DNA of 35,237 bases, from positions 1-35,237 of the forward strand of contig NW_005434397.1 of the NCBI RefSeq assembly GCF_000315625.1, written 5' to 3'. A model generated the notes under the pieces. The model saw nothing but the letters and a program-made list of their open reading frames with translations. It searched no databases and was not told the origin of the DNA. Shown in pieces: positions 26,801-31,623 of the stretch; positions within the stretch are counted from its first letter, which is position 1, and every line of letters starts with the position of its first letter. The DNA comes from Guillardia theta CCMP2712. Lineage: Eukaryota; Cryptophyceae; Pyrenomonadales; Geminigeraceae. The position numbers and the translations under genes are program-made.

Positions 26801-28695
26801 GAGAGATAGTCACATGCGGGCTTCCCGGTGACACAGGTGAGGCAGGCCGTATTGCCAAGGCCCTCGGAATACGTGCCACCGGCGCAGGCGGAACATGTTG
26901 TCCCAGTGCCGTAGAAGTTTGGCAGGCATTGGCAACTCGAGAGGGATCCGCGCGACGTCCCCGTGACGCCGGTCTTGGCCGGGCAGTTGGTGCAGACACT
27001 CGCGGACACTGCCGCTACGGCCGTCGAGTAAGTGTTGATCGGGCAGAGGACACAGTTGTCATTCGAGACCGTCGCCTTGTAGGTGCCGGCAACGCAAGCC
27101 GTGCACACAGTCCCCGTTCCGCTGTATCCCGCATTGCAAACGCAGCTCGCAGACGTCCGCAGCACCCCCGGCAGGGAGGCAGAGTTCGCAGAGCAAGAGG
27201 TGCAGGCCGAGGCCCCGAGGGAATTACTGAAGGTCCCGGTGCCGCATTCCGTGCAAGGCGCCGAGCCCGACGACCCGAAATAGCCAATTGCACACTTGCA
27301 TAGGGATAGCGAACCCGCCCCGTCCGCTGAGGTATTGGAATTGGAAGGGCAGGGGAGGCAATTAGAGGGGTCATCCGAGGCTGCAACTGTTGAATACTTA
27401 CCGACGTGGCAGAGGGAGCAGGAGGTCTGCGATGCGAGCTCCTTGTAGGAGCCGGCGGCACAGGCAACGCAGGCGGTGCCAGCGGCGTTGAGGACGTATC
27501 CAGCATTGCAGAGGCATTGCGCATCGCTTGTAGATCCTCTCTCAACCGTGTAAGCACCAGAGGGGCAGGATGTGCATGATGTGACGTATCCTGTGATTGC
27601 AGAGAATGTGCCAATGGGACAGGAGGTGATGCTTCCTCCTGTGCAGAAGTAGCCAGGGATGCATTGAAGGCATTGGAAGCCTGAGCTCACCGTCTGAAGG
27701 TATGTTCCCTCCTTGCACTTGCAATCAGCGAGCGTTTGCGATCCCTGCTTACCATTGCTCGAATCAACAGGACATGATCTGCATGCTGCTCCTCCCACCG
27801 TGTCGCTGTATGTATCCTGTGCGCAGACAGTGCAATCGAAAGCATTCGTTCCGCTTTGATAAAATCCTGGCTTACACGAGCATCCACTCTTGTCTGCGAT
27901 CCCAGAGACCATCAATGTGTTTGCAGGACAATCAACACATGTTGCGCTTGTTGTGCAATCAGACACGTATTGCGATGCACCGCAATTCTTGACAGTGCGC
28001 AGGTTTGCACAAGGATAGCACTGGCCAGCCTGGTTCCCACCGCATCCTACCGAGTACTGACCGGCAGAGCAGACTGCCGCGCATGAGAAGCAAGAATAAG
28101 TGTAGCTCACATAAGGAGCATCGGCAGGTATGTAATTGGTTGCATACTTGCAATCTGCACTCCGATAGTATTGACCAACAGGACAGGAGCAAGGAGTGCA
28201 TGTGCCATTGTTCCAGTTTCCACAGCCCAAAGGGAAGCTGTTGTCAGGACAACGATCCTTGCAAGGAAGGCAGCCCGATCCCTCCTTGATGCAATTGATG
28301 TAGGATCCAGCGGGACATGAAGTGGGACAAGGCGAAAAGCAGACAGTGTCCTTTGCCGACGTGCATGCTTGCGAAACGAACGAAGGGAACTGACAAGTGG
28401 AGCAAGGCAGGCAGGTGTCTGGCACAGCGCCCCCCGTCGAGGAAGCAGCGTAATATCCACTATTGCATTCACAGACCAACGCATTCACCCATTCAGAAGC
28501 CCAAACACTCCCTGTGCAATCTGTGTAAATGAATGTCTGATACTGTCTTTTCAGGAAGGAGTTAGCAATACAGCCCACTGCTGCCGAGGCAGAAAAGACC
28601 GTGACATAGCCATCTTGGTATTGAACCGGACAGGCAGCATGTGCCGTTGGGAGTAGAAGCAGTAAGATCAACACCCAACTCCACTCGCATTGCAT
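11851..28695 (-). CDS. Giant secreted cysteine-repeat protein, 5614 residues, with LamG-, galactose-binding-like and EGF modules
   Basis: A single uninterrupted frame of 16.8 kb. The start is a clear signal peptide (WVLILLLLLPTAHA, cut near residue 20), 26 bases from a TATA-like element. Residues about 25-5050 are GCC2/GCC3 (ephrin-receptor-like) cysteine units of about 50 residues, typically CxxCPxxS...C.C..GY.G......C..C..G.YK. The series is interrupted by a unique segment (about 780-905), a LamG-like domain (about 1525-1700), a galactose-binding-like domain (about 2780-2910) and five calcium-binding EGF modules (about 3235-3445). The last 560 residues are a unique, less cysteine-rich region with several N-glycosylation sequons and no membrane anchor. 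Such architectures are known from secreted adhesion and matrix proteins of protists and algae. Here a viral fibre, host-surface binder or matrix mimic is an inference. The first 1.1 kb is visibly less GC-rich than the rest. Confidence 0.93.
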   Translation of the reverse strand: MQCEWSWVLILLLLLPTAHAACPVQYQDGYVTVFSASAAVGCIANSFLKRQYQTFIYTDCTGSVWASEWVNALVCECNSGYYAASSTGGAVPDTCLPCSTCQFPSFVSQACTSAKDTVCFSPCPTSCPAGSYINCIKEGSGCLPCKDRCPDNSFPLGCGNWNNGTCTPCSCPVGQYYRSADCKYATNYIPADAPYVSYTYSCFSCAAVCSAGQYSVGCGGNQAGQCYPCANLRTVKNCGASQYVSDCTTSATCVDCPANTLMVSGIADKSGCSCKPGFYQSGTNAFDCTVCAQDTYSDTVGGAACRSCPVDSSNGKQGSQTLADCKCKEGTYLQTVSSGFQCLQCIPGYFCTGGSITSCPIGTFSAITGYVTSCTSCPSGAYTVERGSTSDAQCLCNAGYVLNAAGTACVACAAGSYKELASQTSCSLCHVGKYSTVAASDDPSNCLPCPSNSNTSADGAGSLSLCKCAIGYFGSSGSAPCTECGTGTFSNSLGASACTSCSANSASLPGVLRTSASCVCNAGYSGTGTVCTACVAGTYKATVSNDNCVLCPINTYSTAVAAVSASVCTNCPAKTGVTGTSRGSLSSCQCLPNFYGTGTTCSACAGGTYSEGLGNTACLTCVTGKPACDYLSCTGTTVFVSTGVCVNCPAGSYKGTTVGSVPDCIPCPPNTTSVAGSVGIDACSCLPGFSGVITASSTVCTLCNAGQYSYAGSCIACPLGKTSVSYAQSEGDCFCTGLQYSGLDRVCRDCFPGTYSEDGISCRSCPNGFVALQGSAGCGCPANTIHGLNGVAYVSVEFQGVCARRPLRGISVASSVVIFDNGLCSVLVRWNTDMFTLSVFDVDLGLDSSDSISVSTSTGSDCLGSTLQKVITPADVGFGYQDSFYKSIGCVRIDSWMGGLQPASFTMRASVKCTPCPSGNYKLGSQVDSSSCSCAYGADTGHYATSSGVCNPCPINSYKPTRNSSEAACLPCPDGSTADSGSVRLTDCKCAAMQYLNVSLALCMRCPWGKYSSAGATSCTSDPTYQTCGVGQEGTSCTACPVGKYKGIIGSGSCTACAADSTTLLAGQHSYAACKCNAGFASISGYCLRCENGKYKDWIGDESCWDCVNGITAGKGDFCVCNPGFQGSPCVACRAGFAKADPGSFDCEICPGGSYSPVNASTSCLQCQGNFYSTAGSTYCHACPSNSVSNSSSSSPDACLCNRGYTGNAAVGCTACLPGTYKESVGSQACETCAEGNEGPLASVTRFHCVCAPGYTRDAEGYCKPCRVGTWKAKKGDSQCSACPLSTTTWQEGTTARESCVCMPGFYTVGPALCALCNENYYNDQYNASICQKCPMFSTSIQGSARIEDCICFRGFTLKNGDCTACQAGSYKNTLGSSPCVNCPANSISLPANPDSLKCFCPVGYTGNNGAVCTPCDFNTYKDVNFSTACKPCPPDSVTVSRGSTSVSDCVCKMGHYRLQDSCVACPHGKYKGVIGDQACTPCPLFQTTAKTGMLYAESCYCNAGYSGLEGVGCSACPAGSYHSGEALMAIGDVSSIARFKSGDSVSSLLYAIRTLDAVVLLTVAIPASINAGFQVLQIGSTSQQLWVGVVWSSSPVFRVRAGDGSVSVVSGNAYPGLAYADVPLASLPRGQWEMIIHVTVTPGKVEVWSNRQWLAAGKTSDGLPLKDFLWADSTSSTFGSAYTASDLFLYSGLSATSNVLGQVCRACGNGSYSVGLATSVTDCICPAGYSGGAGLDCNMCLAGKYLRASGDSSCQDCPKDSNSPVASTAISQCVCNDGFIGTGETQCTACGIAKFKSSATVCTDCPMFSSSPYASNSIESCLCFAGYIVNASHECTPCKGNQYRLTSTSCASCPEHSASLPASNSIEDCICNAGYVRIGQTCVACLAGQYESNGVCLPCPTKSTSAIASSAKTDCKCRLGYTGADGSDCVACQEGKYKDSQGSAACKECYGGASSPFASVSAFDCFCEAGFEGSADGKCQACSPGKFKPSDGNQACTSCPADTTSYYYGSKTELDCMCVDGMVGQPGGPCQPCNQSTYKITYLTCQPCGLGYYAPVKSNAISDCVCDVGYGNELGTCNMCPVGKFKDFTGDLPCTPCGDTTSTIQEGSVSSTDCVCDVGYYLDGICKACPEGKYKNFTGSGNCLACFDKATSRPASTSINDCICQDGYEQFGWQCVVCPPNYDFNNATKTCDACVGFRRTVQNGVVTEFCTCPAGFSDASSSSCLACAADSFRPFSQSNLCLGCPLHSTTNGIEGSPSSLSCACNMGYTGPDGGNCSACAESTYKNVTGNATCDQCPVHSYSPSSSESRYDCECMPGYTGVNGFDCTACTNNTFKSAYGAGQCFSCGDHSVGPSSSTSKSSCSCDVGYTPKDSYCAPCDFNYFKSTVGNVLCTKCPSDTVTTTVASETSEDCVCVGGLYLNASGQCQGCREGFYLNPTNAFCLECPQNMTSSRDSQSYAACRCLKGYYGSVGGYCTACPEGKYKDYEGPGQCYDCLGTETSALGSTSSSDCVCNPGYTSMLGICMQCSSNTFKSGIGDFACTQCPGNSASPSGSVDGSQCVCNSGYEGGYPSGCQACNSGYYNDDGRVACKPCPPNTQSALHSTRLTDCVCLPGYYGSNGVECVGCAAGKYKALAGDSPCLDCPAFSNSSALSTARTACSCNPGSYGPAGGPCTSCQAGKFSSTQGSTVCTACATNADSPANSTQITDCTCNRGYVGSAGGPCTACGIGYYEEAGVCKSCPMPGITLQTASTLSSQCLCNAGYYGTTACLACSAGSYKTAVGIRDTTDLLQLPGTTVTMSSNPSNAGRAIDGSAATCATTSVELDPTFTATLPGPFLISELVITSGANTANVEVTVGNSTIIATNAICSSYNTLSGTSSVPCSATGSILTIQAVAAADSLSLCEVHAYGSCTTCPPHTVTLATASSSLSACVCDKGYTGSGGWSCNACISGKYKDTTGSAACSPCIANSENGEAEVSSGSCLCKPGFELRSGACTACNASAYKDFTGNGGCLLCPANTVSTGSRDDISLCVCKAGYSGVDGAACNACPAGSYKSGTGSGACQQCPENTYQPALAATALSSCSSCPLNSNSSAGSTVKSSCVCLPGFQPGGDYCQQCPAGKFKSTLLMEPCSECPENTFLPSTASTSVLQCQQCPGNAISPSASPVSDSCECIKGYRNDSRLFLCLACDIGTYKDSVSNTACSPCPIHGSTAAEGSVSFSQCSCNAGYQLSGSSCLDVNECTAYSSACMLNADCQNTEGSYTCTCRVGWQLSGSACVDIDECSLGSDSCDLATTTCRNTLGSFQCDCDAGYTVGPSVSSCVNIDECLNASSVCQNNSACFDTIGSFYCVCNPGFSTEPSGLCLNIDECLLDPAPCDPMATCTDTQGSFTCTCPVGYRLSSSNLCVDLNECLAVNNCSIDATCTNTIGSYECACNEGFRGPGTYCECAICVDCVAGSYCYNGSVYVCPPHSSSPTNAMTDYFCDCFAGYYATSFFPKVCEICPPDHYCNNQQMYDCPTGSFSVAGQGSKYGCMCKPGNYFVNDSVFCYECPYDFFCGGGYTEKQPCPNGTYSKMGISKVSECACKPGTYLLPNGECYPCPENYYCAGSLDPAVRCPDHTFAYNLSSSLINCICEVGYSGPRSENCSACIPGTYKPTRSMLQCSRCPANTYQPRYAQVSVESCLQCPEFSQSANGTGSIGGCLCIPGYYRVGDACVACPAGYYTSSYNRTYCQPCGNNQYSLIVASSSSSNCISCTANSTRLSLSQAVCECNAGFEPFYGASTFGCSSCALGRYKPSLGNVSCLSCPSNTFGSAVGSTACSSCPANSVSPGGSVALEDCLCIQGYERVYSGGAFTCKQCWPGTYKDGLTGPCLECPANTYLSGYGSVSVLNCSSCPLHAVSGNRSISIGNCSCTPGFHVGGAGYPFECIGCVPGSFSIGYNLTRCDLCPVATFSPVPLASDSKVCQACPQNSTSKDGSGSQYDCHCMQGFHGRNGTACQPCPVGTYKIPEGDFPCTFCSDGTYSTVLASPSPTVCTDCPEHSTSFQPSLAYVSSCVCVPGYTGGSGACSACPIGTYKATYGADYCSLCPNNTYSEAVAANASATCLDCRSNSISPAGTGNRMGCECVKGFAYVPVWDECKGCFPGTYKSEVSNRACVICPNSTYNPDHASQQLSDCRACRNFSFAPAGSISSANCSCLLAYADVAGTCVFCLPGYVARTSGCELCPAGSIGDDSRLNCIACQPGKFSSNRSTACYDCAVGSYQQLSNQTFCSACRAGSYSAAIGANSSVTCRNCSAGYHSPFAGSSVCQQCPGGYASTVGSAECVPCAPGTVSLPGSGVCDDCEAGRYQPEPAKTSCLTCGTGRYQDSLAGTSCIACDPGKFSDQTGAGTASACQNCSDGEFNPYHNASVCGVCLPGSASPAGSTFCRDCLPGFFAESYFYHCLPCGAGYYNTIERASACLGCGYGRYQPLLGQTFCDLCPPGTFSVANGSDSILSCENCSAGYYGWGYGLSTCGMCKGGFYSHPGATNCTRCSPGSVSGDGFGFCVTCPRQTYSDASQTTCLRCASGYYSYEGSTSCLQCDHGTFLNTTGYHCDVCPNNTYSDPLKVVCLNCPEGAVSNARSSDVMQCRCPDGFEVAFVGGVWVCRACLQGSYRHGDMLSCAPCAAGYYAPETNMSSCQACEPGYYQDATGGFFCIPCDYVTYQPTYAANSSASCLSCPNHSTAYTLANPSILDCQCLAGYGAVITGNDSLVCEPCKLGTSKADSFNTPCEACKAGEYAGELASLYCKTCTTGTFSINPGQSSCASCPIGKFSSDLTMILSGCYECPPGKTTLVTGSQSISACQCLAGHEPNGATCSACLPGYYKPGINNFACIACDAGTYQPSLGAASIGDCRPCPSGSNSPFASTDISNCICKAGYGYVRAVECAACPPGYSKPYLSNSPCSPCPVGYFQPSEASVGCLSCVTVGLYTSTNSSAADTWDRCQCIDSYGLIAKDAVALTKVCRLCPVLSFKKGLSDSPCLNCSASDSIAKTYRVSNYGCEINCDAGYILDTAFDSCEPAAGVVLPGIDDVSFRKVSVDHLHERVSGQILVQHDEVGSFPVLYAIRSPFQCDVCCMEYIRGLRWNPSLLPSSLLQVNSTCGSINCSCRTSDYVLYRIPDCQICNCDEWTKNLFEAALPFYYDSYSFMQLSGDPAEYMNFTLDLQALGDMPNCTAWGQTTLNCSFYIAVTFLKQDQVSDIRFETVFHRFSYSRSVSATVSVMQKWTSDSIDYLSMDVFSFPGTPVRALKLFFHGPTTMLLRGQALTFLLSLQASNVTGYLPVCPSLAAIPTCWLGSPWLQDSVILDKWSVGAHCEALFQWLAGSYAWIFLETPSVGFDAIRLSMLLSDESRRYTYTGVVTAGREGFTGACHDTLQAFDKRNLSASVREGLNGTWRDYSEGMELWSASDQQASLVLALHHPGITEIEIVMIHAVGSLVKDLLDNLVVQGRVFQTQDNSHWVFTDAFQQICFGDFPQNCITRTSTVGMLDILHLPDDEALCEAQASAWGVKNLLMPAQVGSTLCAGRDVQTTSYFLVSTAYPWPSAFRDWIESNGQVFSYVYVAVPSRQRAFWMEPGW
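11854..13530 (-). other. Unique C-terminal region of the giant protein
   Basis: About 560 residues (from AAGVVLPGIDD) without the repeat pattern. It contains a small cysteine cluster (CDVCC; CSCR; CQICNC), then a mostly beta/mixed globular sequence with several Asn-X-Ser/Thr sequons and a Trp-rich end (AFWMEPGW). It matches no family I recognise. As the only non-repetitive large domain it is the best candidate for a specific activity or for anchoring. Confidence 0.7.
18365..18995 (-). other. Five consecutive calcium-binding EGF modules in the giant protein
   Basis: Residues about 3235-3445 show five copies of the cbEGF pattern: DVNEC, DIDEC, NIDEC, NIDEC, DLNEC openings, each followed by six cysteines and the GSYxCxC or GSFxCxC consensus. 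The (D/N)-(V/I/L)-(D/N)-E-C opening is the calcium-binding signature, and tandem copies normally form a stiff rod. Confidence 0.9.
19960..20355 (-). other. Galactose-binding-like (F5/8C-type) domain in the giant protein
   Basis: Residues about 2780-2910 have the features of a discoidin/fucolectin sandwich: AGRAIDGSAATCA near the start (compare NAIDGn.sT), FLISELVITSG in the middle and the closing SLSLCEVHAYGSC. The fold usually binds sugars or lipids. It is inserted between cysteine units. Confidence 0.55.
23595..24125 (-). other. LamG/concanavalin-like domain in the giant protein
   Basis: Residues about 1525-1700 lack cysteines and alternate hydrophobic strands in a LamG-like way (FQVLQIGSTSQQLWVGVVWS; LPRGQWEMIIHVTVTPGKVEV; LFLYSGLSAT). 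The RGQWEMIIHV strand followed by a short turn and VEVWSNRQW is typical of the family. Confidence 0.5.
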
Positions 28696-28720
28696 ATCCT
28701 CCCATACCTATTGCATGATA

Positions 28721-28730
28721 CCTTATATGG
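28721..28730 (-). promoter_or_regulatory. TATA-like element of the giant gene
   Basis: Minus-strand CCATATAAGG lies 26-35 bases before the ATG at 28695. The core TATAAGG resembles the TATAAGA before two other genes. Confidence 0.5.
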
Positions 28731-28778
28731 TCACTCGTTGTCTCACACCCAAAAAAGACAAGAGTTTTCAAGCTGGTT

Positions 28779-28784
28779 TTTATT
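28779..28784 (-). terminator. AATAAA signal of the repeat-tail gene
   Basis: Minus-strand AATAAA lies 24 bases behind the stop codon at 28808, in the 112-base gap before the giant gene. Confidence 0.5.
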
Positions 28785-28807
28785 CAAGTTTGTTAACAAA
28801 GCATCTC

Positions 28808-29806
28808 TCAATCGATCAACAACGAGAGCTGTGCAATCGCAACCATCCCCCAGTGGTGAGCGGGTGTCGAGGTGGTATGCATCCCCCAGTGGTGAGCGGG
28901 TGTCGGGGTGGTATGCATCCCCCAGTGGTGGGCGGGCGTCGGGGTGGTATGCATCCCCCAGTGGTGGGCGGGTGTGGGGGTGGAATGCATCCCCCAGTGG
29001 TGGGCGGGTGTGGGGGTGGAATGCATCCCCCAGTGGTGAGCGGACGACGGGATGCCCGCCGGTGAGTATCGGGACGGTTGCATCATGGGCTGGTTTCCTC
29101 GGTCGTCGTATGGCGTGCCACCGTAGTTGTCATAACCGTAATCCCCTTCTGGGTAATAGCCTTGATTGGCGTTGTTCACGTCGTGGCGTAGCCTGTGTGC
29201 TTGCGCCAGTTGATTTTGTTTCCTTACGTGCTCCATAAACTGATCGTGATCCATGCGACGGACTCCGTGTGGGTCGTTGTGGTAGATGTCACTGGCCTTG
29301 CGTACAACCGCTTTCCCTGCTCCTTTCACCCCGTTCCATGCGGAACTGCCGGCATTCTTCAACCTGTCCGTCCATGGGCCCTGTAGGCTGGGGATGTATT
29401 CGGCCGTGGATGGGTTTGCGGCGATGTACTGCTTCATTCCCTGCCACACCGCGTCTTTCAGATCGGTGTTGATCTGGTCCAGCGTGTCTGGGTTGCGCAT
29501 GATGGACAGTTTGGCATCGGTTAGGGTCGGGCGACCGGTGGGCCTGTAGGCACTGCCGAATGACATCCTGTTCGACGGAGAAGGGTTCCATTGGCTGATC
29601 TTGGTTGCGATCTGCTCGCCAAGACATTCAAGGACGTCCGGGTTGCTGGCGATGAATTGCTTCACATCCTGCCACACCTGACCCCCAAGCGCCTCGTCGA
29701 CAATGTCGAGCTGATCGGGGTCGCGCATGATGGTTTCTATGATGGTCGAGGGCTGCTGTGCGTCGGGGTTCATGCTACCTCTCTTGACGGGAATGCGCGC
29801 CATCAT
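28808..29806 (-). CDS. Protein with duplicated helical module and His/Trp 12-residue repeat tail
   Basis: 332 residues. Residues about 26-64 and 102-140 are two copies of one module (IMRDPDQLD...VWQDVKQFIASNP and IMRNPDTLD...VWQGMKQYIAANP), so an internal duplication is clear. A basic stretch follows (GVKGAGKAVVRKASDIYHND), then a Tyr/Gly/Asp-rich linker, then from about residue 256 tandem AHHWGMHTTPTP repeats, and a short end AIAQLSLLID. The family is unrecognised. His-rich repeats could bind metal or act as a multivalent linker; that is inference. TATAAGA lies directly against this ATG. If it is a TATA box, the in-frame ATG at 29773 (residue 12) at 34 bases is the likelier start, giving 321 residues. 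AATAAA follows the stop by 24 bases. Confidence 0.8.
   Translation of the reverse strand: MMARIPVKRGSMNPDAQQPSTIIETIMRDPDQLDIVDEALGGQVWQDVKQFIASNPDVLECLGEQIATKISQWNPSPSNRMSFGSAYRPTGRPTLTDAKLSIMRNPDTLDQINTDLKDAVWQGMKQYIAANPSTAEYIPSLQGPWTDRLKNAGSSAWNGVKGAGKAVVRKASDIYHNDPHGVRRMDHDQFMEHVRKQNQLAQAHRLRHDVNNANQGYYPEGDYGYDNYGGTPYDDRGNQPMMQPSRYSPAGIPSSAHHWGMHSTPTPAHHWGMHSTPTPAHHWGMHTTPTPAHHWGMHTTPTPAHHWGMHTTSTPAHHWGMVAIAQLSLLID
28847..29045 (-). repeat. 36-base tandem repeat encoding AHHWGMHTTPTP
   Basis: Five complete 36-base units (28847-29026) and a partial sixth, each starting CCCCCAGTGGTG on the plus strand. The units differ at few positions, mostly silent or conservative (Thr/Ser), so copy number has changed recently while the peptide is kept. 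Confidence 0.9.
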
Positions 29807-29813
29807 TCTTATA
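29807..29813 (-). promoter_or_regulatory. TATAAGA element at the start of the repeat-tail gene
   Basis: Minus-strand TATAAGA touches the ATG at 29806 and is 34 bases before the in-frame ATG at 29773. It is identical to the element at 11364-11370. Confidence 0.45.
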
Positions 29814-29840
29814 TCCTACGTGCATGTTTGGAAAATCGGG

Positions 29841-29846
29841 TTTATT
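29841..29846 (-). terminator. AATAAA signal of the membrane-protein gene
   Basis: Minus-strand AATAAA lies 15 bases behind the stop codon at 29861, in the 54-base gap before the next minus-strand gene. Confidence 0.5.
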
Positions 29847-29860
29847 ACAGGGAACGCGTC

Positions 29861-31588
29861 TCACAGGTTGGGGTACGCGAGCACATCCTTCCGGAAGAAC
29901 TCGGTGACGACGAGGGTGATGATGAGGGTGAGGACGAGGAAGTTAAGGACGAACTGCTTGATGGCCGTCACGGTGTGCATAGTAAGCCCCACGCGGTCGT
30001 TGATGATATCTGGCAGCATGTATATGGCAAAAAGCGCGAAGATGAAGTAGAACCAGTTGTAGAATAGGATGTAGCTGTACGGGGTGATGCTCTCCGAGGG
30101 CACGGCTGTGAACACGAGCGCGATGAGGACGAAGATCTGCGCATAGCTGATGATATCCTTGTAGCCCTGGTAGTACTCGTACACGCTGCTCGTCTCGAGC
30201 TTGAGGTCGTCGGAGAGGCGCAGGGAGCGGGTCCAATGGGAGGTCATCCAGTCTCCCGAGGTGCTGATCACCGTGTAGAACATGACAAGCGTGGAGTAGT
30301 AGAAGATGATGCCGTTCTCGGTCCACTGGCGGGTGAGGACGATGCCGATCGCCAGCATCACCATCGCCGGGATGAGGAGGATGTCCATCCAGAGGTGCTC
30401 GAGCTGTGCCTGTGCGTTGAGCGTGTCGGAGATCCGGTACCGCATCTCGTCATTGGCGTATCTGTAAACGATCTTCATATAATCGTTGTATCGGTCGTGC
30501 TCCGCCTCCACGATGGTGGACAGCGCGAGCTTCACGTTGCGGTTTCGAACGTAGCTCACGATGTAGGGTCCAAAGAAGATGGCAAGGATCAGCGAGATGA
30601 CGATGATGAAGGTGATGGGGAAGCCGAGGTTGAAGCTGCTCAGGCCCATCTCGCAGGAGTTGCACTTGAGGAGGAAGGAAAGGGTGAATGCCAAGGTAGA
30701 GCCGAAGATGAAGAATGTGAAGAGGACCAACCGGGTGAACATCTTCCAGATCGAATCATCCGCGATAGTCGATTGCGTACCGTTGGATCCCATGCTAGCC
30801 ATCCCCTCCGCGACCATCCTCCGGACTGTGTTCTCGCCGCTGTCGTGCAGGAAGTTGGACATGACGATGGAGAGGGTGGAGATCATCATGAATGCATAGA
30901 AGTAGTACAGGGGGCGATACGTAGCATGCAGCGGCTCGTAGCTGTAGGGCATGTCACCCTCGTAGACGCAGAACTCCAGCATGCTCTTCACATCATCCTT
31001 TGTGGGCGTCGTGGTCTGTGTGGGAGACCAGGTGGTACCCATGGCGTGGCCCACCTGCGCGATGCAGTTGCACCCTCCCGGCATCCACACGGGGTTCGAG
31101 GCAGAGACCTGCGCGAATGTGTAGGGGTCGGTCTGCAGCGGAACGTTGTTCGTGGTGATGTACTGGTCGCAAGAGGACCATGCCCACAGGGTCTGTACGT
31201 TCTGCATGGGTGTCGTGTTGTTCTTCCAGGCCTGGAGTGTCGAGTCCAGCTTATCCATGTTATTCCAGGGGTGGATGACGTACGTCACGATGCTGGTGGG
31301 AAACTTGGTGCTGGCGAGGTCCTTGCTGAGCGACATGGCGGCGAGAACGACGGTGAGCACGTAAAAGACCATAGCGATGATGGTGTTGACATACTTGAGG
31401 TCGGACTGGAACTGGAAGATGCTATGTGACTCCATCAACTTGATGCGGTCATCTTCCGTCTCGTCCTCCTTCTTCCCGTAGATTCTGTTCCACTTGTTGT
31501 TGTCATAGGTGTGGGGCACGAAGGGGTCGCCGAGGTTACTTCCTCTCTGACTATGGTTAGGGTACATGGGTTTCTTCACCACCACCAT
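29861..31588 (-). CDS. Polytopic membrane protein, about nine transmembrane segments
   Basis: 575 residues. Hydrophobic helices are visible at about 67-87, 228-246, 286-306, 321-343, 401-419, 427-442, 480-497, 505-526 and 545-563. The N-terminal 60 residues are polar and charged (KKEDETEDDRIK), probably cytoplasmic. Between the first two helices is a loop of about 140 residues with four cysteines (Cys140, Cys173, Cys175, Cys207) and an Asn-Asn-Thr-Thr sequon, as in a lumenal or extracellular domain. Between helices four and five is a charged segment (EAEHDRYNDYMKIVYRYAND) that may be a cytoplasmic helix. I do not recognise the family; channel, transporter or virion-membrane protein are all possible. 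A TATA-like element lies 36 bases upstream of the ATG, and AATAAA 15 bases behind the stop. Confidence 0.85.
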   Translation of the reverse strand: MVVVKKPMYPNHSQRGSNLGDPFVPHTYDNNKWNRIYGKKEDETEDDRIKLMESHSIFQFQSDLKYVNTIIAMVFYVLTVVLAAMSLSKDLASTKFPTSIVTYVIHPWNNMDKLDSTLQAWKNNTTPMQNVQTLWAWSSCDQYITTNNVPLQTDPYTFAQVSASNPVWMPGGCNCIAQVGHAMGTTWSPTQTTTPTKDDVKSMLEFCVYEGDMPYSYEPLHATYRPLYYFYAFMMISTLSIVMSNFLHDSGENTVRRMVAEGMASMGSNGTQSTIADDSIWKMFTRLVLFTFFIFGSTLAFTLSFLLKCNSCEMGLSSFNLGFPITFIIVISLILAIFFGPYIVSYVRNRNVKLALSTIVEAEHDRYNDYMKIVYRYANDEMRYRISDTLNAQAQLEHLWMDILLIPAMVMLAIGIVLTRQWTENGIIFYYSTLVMFYTVISTSGDWMTSHWTRSLRLSDDLKLETSSVYEYYQGYKDIISYAQIFVLIALVFTAVPSESITPYSYILFYNWFYFIFALFAIYMLPDIINDRVGLTMHTVTAIKQFVLNFLVLTLIITLVVTEFFRKDVLAYPNL

Positions 31589-31623
31589 GCCGATGCCCTT
31601 TTCCCATATGCAGGGTTACCCTT

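Noticed and set aside
28721-28730. CArG box (CC(A/T)6GG) for an SRF/MADS factor
   Set aside because: CCATATAAGG fits the consensus, but its position 26 bases before the ATG is explained by a TATA box, and no second copy is seen in the window.
28690-29238. Plus-strand frame with repeated SPSGERVSGWYA units
   Set aside because: Antisense reading of the 36-base repeat. The minus frame spans the repeat and a 250-residue non-repetitive region and has promoter and AATAAA signals.
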